DNA of 5,314 nucleotides from Chloroflexota bacterium. GTDB lineage: Bacteria; Chloroflexota; Dehalococcoidia; Lucifugimonadales; Lucifugimonadaceae. Of the stretch, positions 5,041 to 5,314 are shown piece after piece. The stretch covers positions 1 through 5,314 of the forward strand of contig JACQUF010000191.1 in NCBI GenBank assembly GCA_016210435.1, in the 5' to 3' direction. Made by a program: the position numbers and the translations under genes. The stretch's first letter is position 1. Every line of letters begins with the position of its first letter. A model generated the notes under the pieces. The model ran no database searches, was not told the DNA's origin, and saw only the letters and a program-made list of their open reading frames with translations.

Positions 5041-5314
5041 CTATGGCACTATCTTGAAGTTGCGGTTGCTGGCATCGCTGCCGATGTTTCTTCCCTTGGC
5101 ATCCCTCAAGGTCACCTTCACCTTCGCCTTGCTGGTGTTCAAGCCCGCCGGCACCTTCCATCTATAGCTGGTCGGAACAGCCGCCAGGACCTCGGTCGGA
5201 GCAACCGCCAGGCTTTTGGTCGGCAGCCAGGTAAGTCCCCCATTCTTGGAGTACGAAAGGTCAACTTTCGCCACCGGCCTGACCGTCTCGCTTATCACCC
5301 ACCTCATGCCTACA
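5041..5314 (-). CDS. C-terminal end of a probable secreted protein with an Ig-like beta-sandwich domain (partial)
   Basis: The frame is open to the window edge, giving 90 codons before TAG; the ATG at 5307 is probably internal, since the domain seems to have begun earlier. The visible part runs MRWVISETVRPVAKVDLSYS, then NGGLTW, SYRWKVP, and a tail with KVKVTLRDAKGRNIGSD, ending NFKIVP. The pattern of Trp, then LSYSxNGGxTW, then YxWxVP, then a strand of alternating hydrophobics is typical of small Ig-like beta-sandwich modules that end secreted or cell-surface proteins of many bacteria. The catalytic or main part, signal peptide and total length lie outside the window. It is separated from the M20 gene by a likely terminator and a long repeat region, so it is probably a separate transcription unit. 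The module call rests on pattern recognition only. Confidence 0.6.
   Translation of the reverse strand, partial: VGMRWVISETVRPVAKVDLSYSKNGGLTWLPTKSLAVAPTEVLAAVPTSYRWKVPAGLNTSKAKVKVTLRDAKGRNIGSDASNRNFKIVP

Noticed and set aside
4718..5167. 149-aa open frame on the plus strand across the repeat island
   Set aside because: It reads through inverted repeats and into the antisense of the partial gene at 5041, with no motif and no convincing ribosome site.

Overview
The window is a GC-rich bacterial segment with all recognisable genes on the minus strand. From right to left, in the direction of transcription, it holds: the 3' end of a probable secreted-protein gene (5314-5041); a gene-free stretch packed with repeats (5040-4509); an M20-family metallopeptidase/deacylase (4508-3270); a short palindromic repeat; a decayed, internally deleted paralogue of the same M20 family (3199-2950); a proline racemase / hydroxyproline epimerase superfamily enzyme (2927-1920); and an IlvD/Edd-family dehydratase (1736-66). 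The open frames on the plus strand are antisense shadows caused by high GC.

The M20, racemase-family and dehydratase genes read like a small amino-acid or hydroxy-acid catabolic cluster. An M20 enzyme could release an amino acid from an N-acyl or peptide precursor, the racemase-family protein could act on a (hydroxy)proline-like product, and the dehydratase could act on a hydroxy-acid. That order is an inference from families, not something the sequence proves. Two genes use TTG starts, each chosen because family homology begins there and a strong Shine-Dalgarno sits 6-7 nt upstream. This gives proteins of normal family length (335 and 556 aa).

The most unusual content is in the details. The dehydratase keeps its conserved core but lacks the lysine that is carbamylated in relatives (CDK reads CDN) and the acidic metal ligand near the CDG motif. 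The M20 enzyme has Asp for the usual catalytic Glu and Ser for the usual C-terminal metal-ligand His. The racemase-family protein has Ser in place of the first catalytic Cys. So all three intact enzymes deviate at catalytic positions. The M20 remnant is a clear fossil: its N-terminal third, with one frameshift, is joined directly to the last ten residues of the family.

The intergenic region 4509-5040 carries two families of short inverted repeats, heptad tandem repeats in opposite orientations at its two ends, several hairpins and a perfect 30-bp palindrome that, with a following T-run, looks like a terminator for the upstream gene. A second copy of one repeat family sits between the M20 gene and its remnant. 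Such dispersed palindromes suit a large, repeat-bearing genome of an uncultured environmental bacterium. The phylum cannot be fixed from this window.
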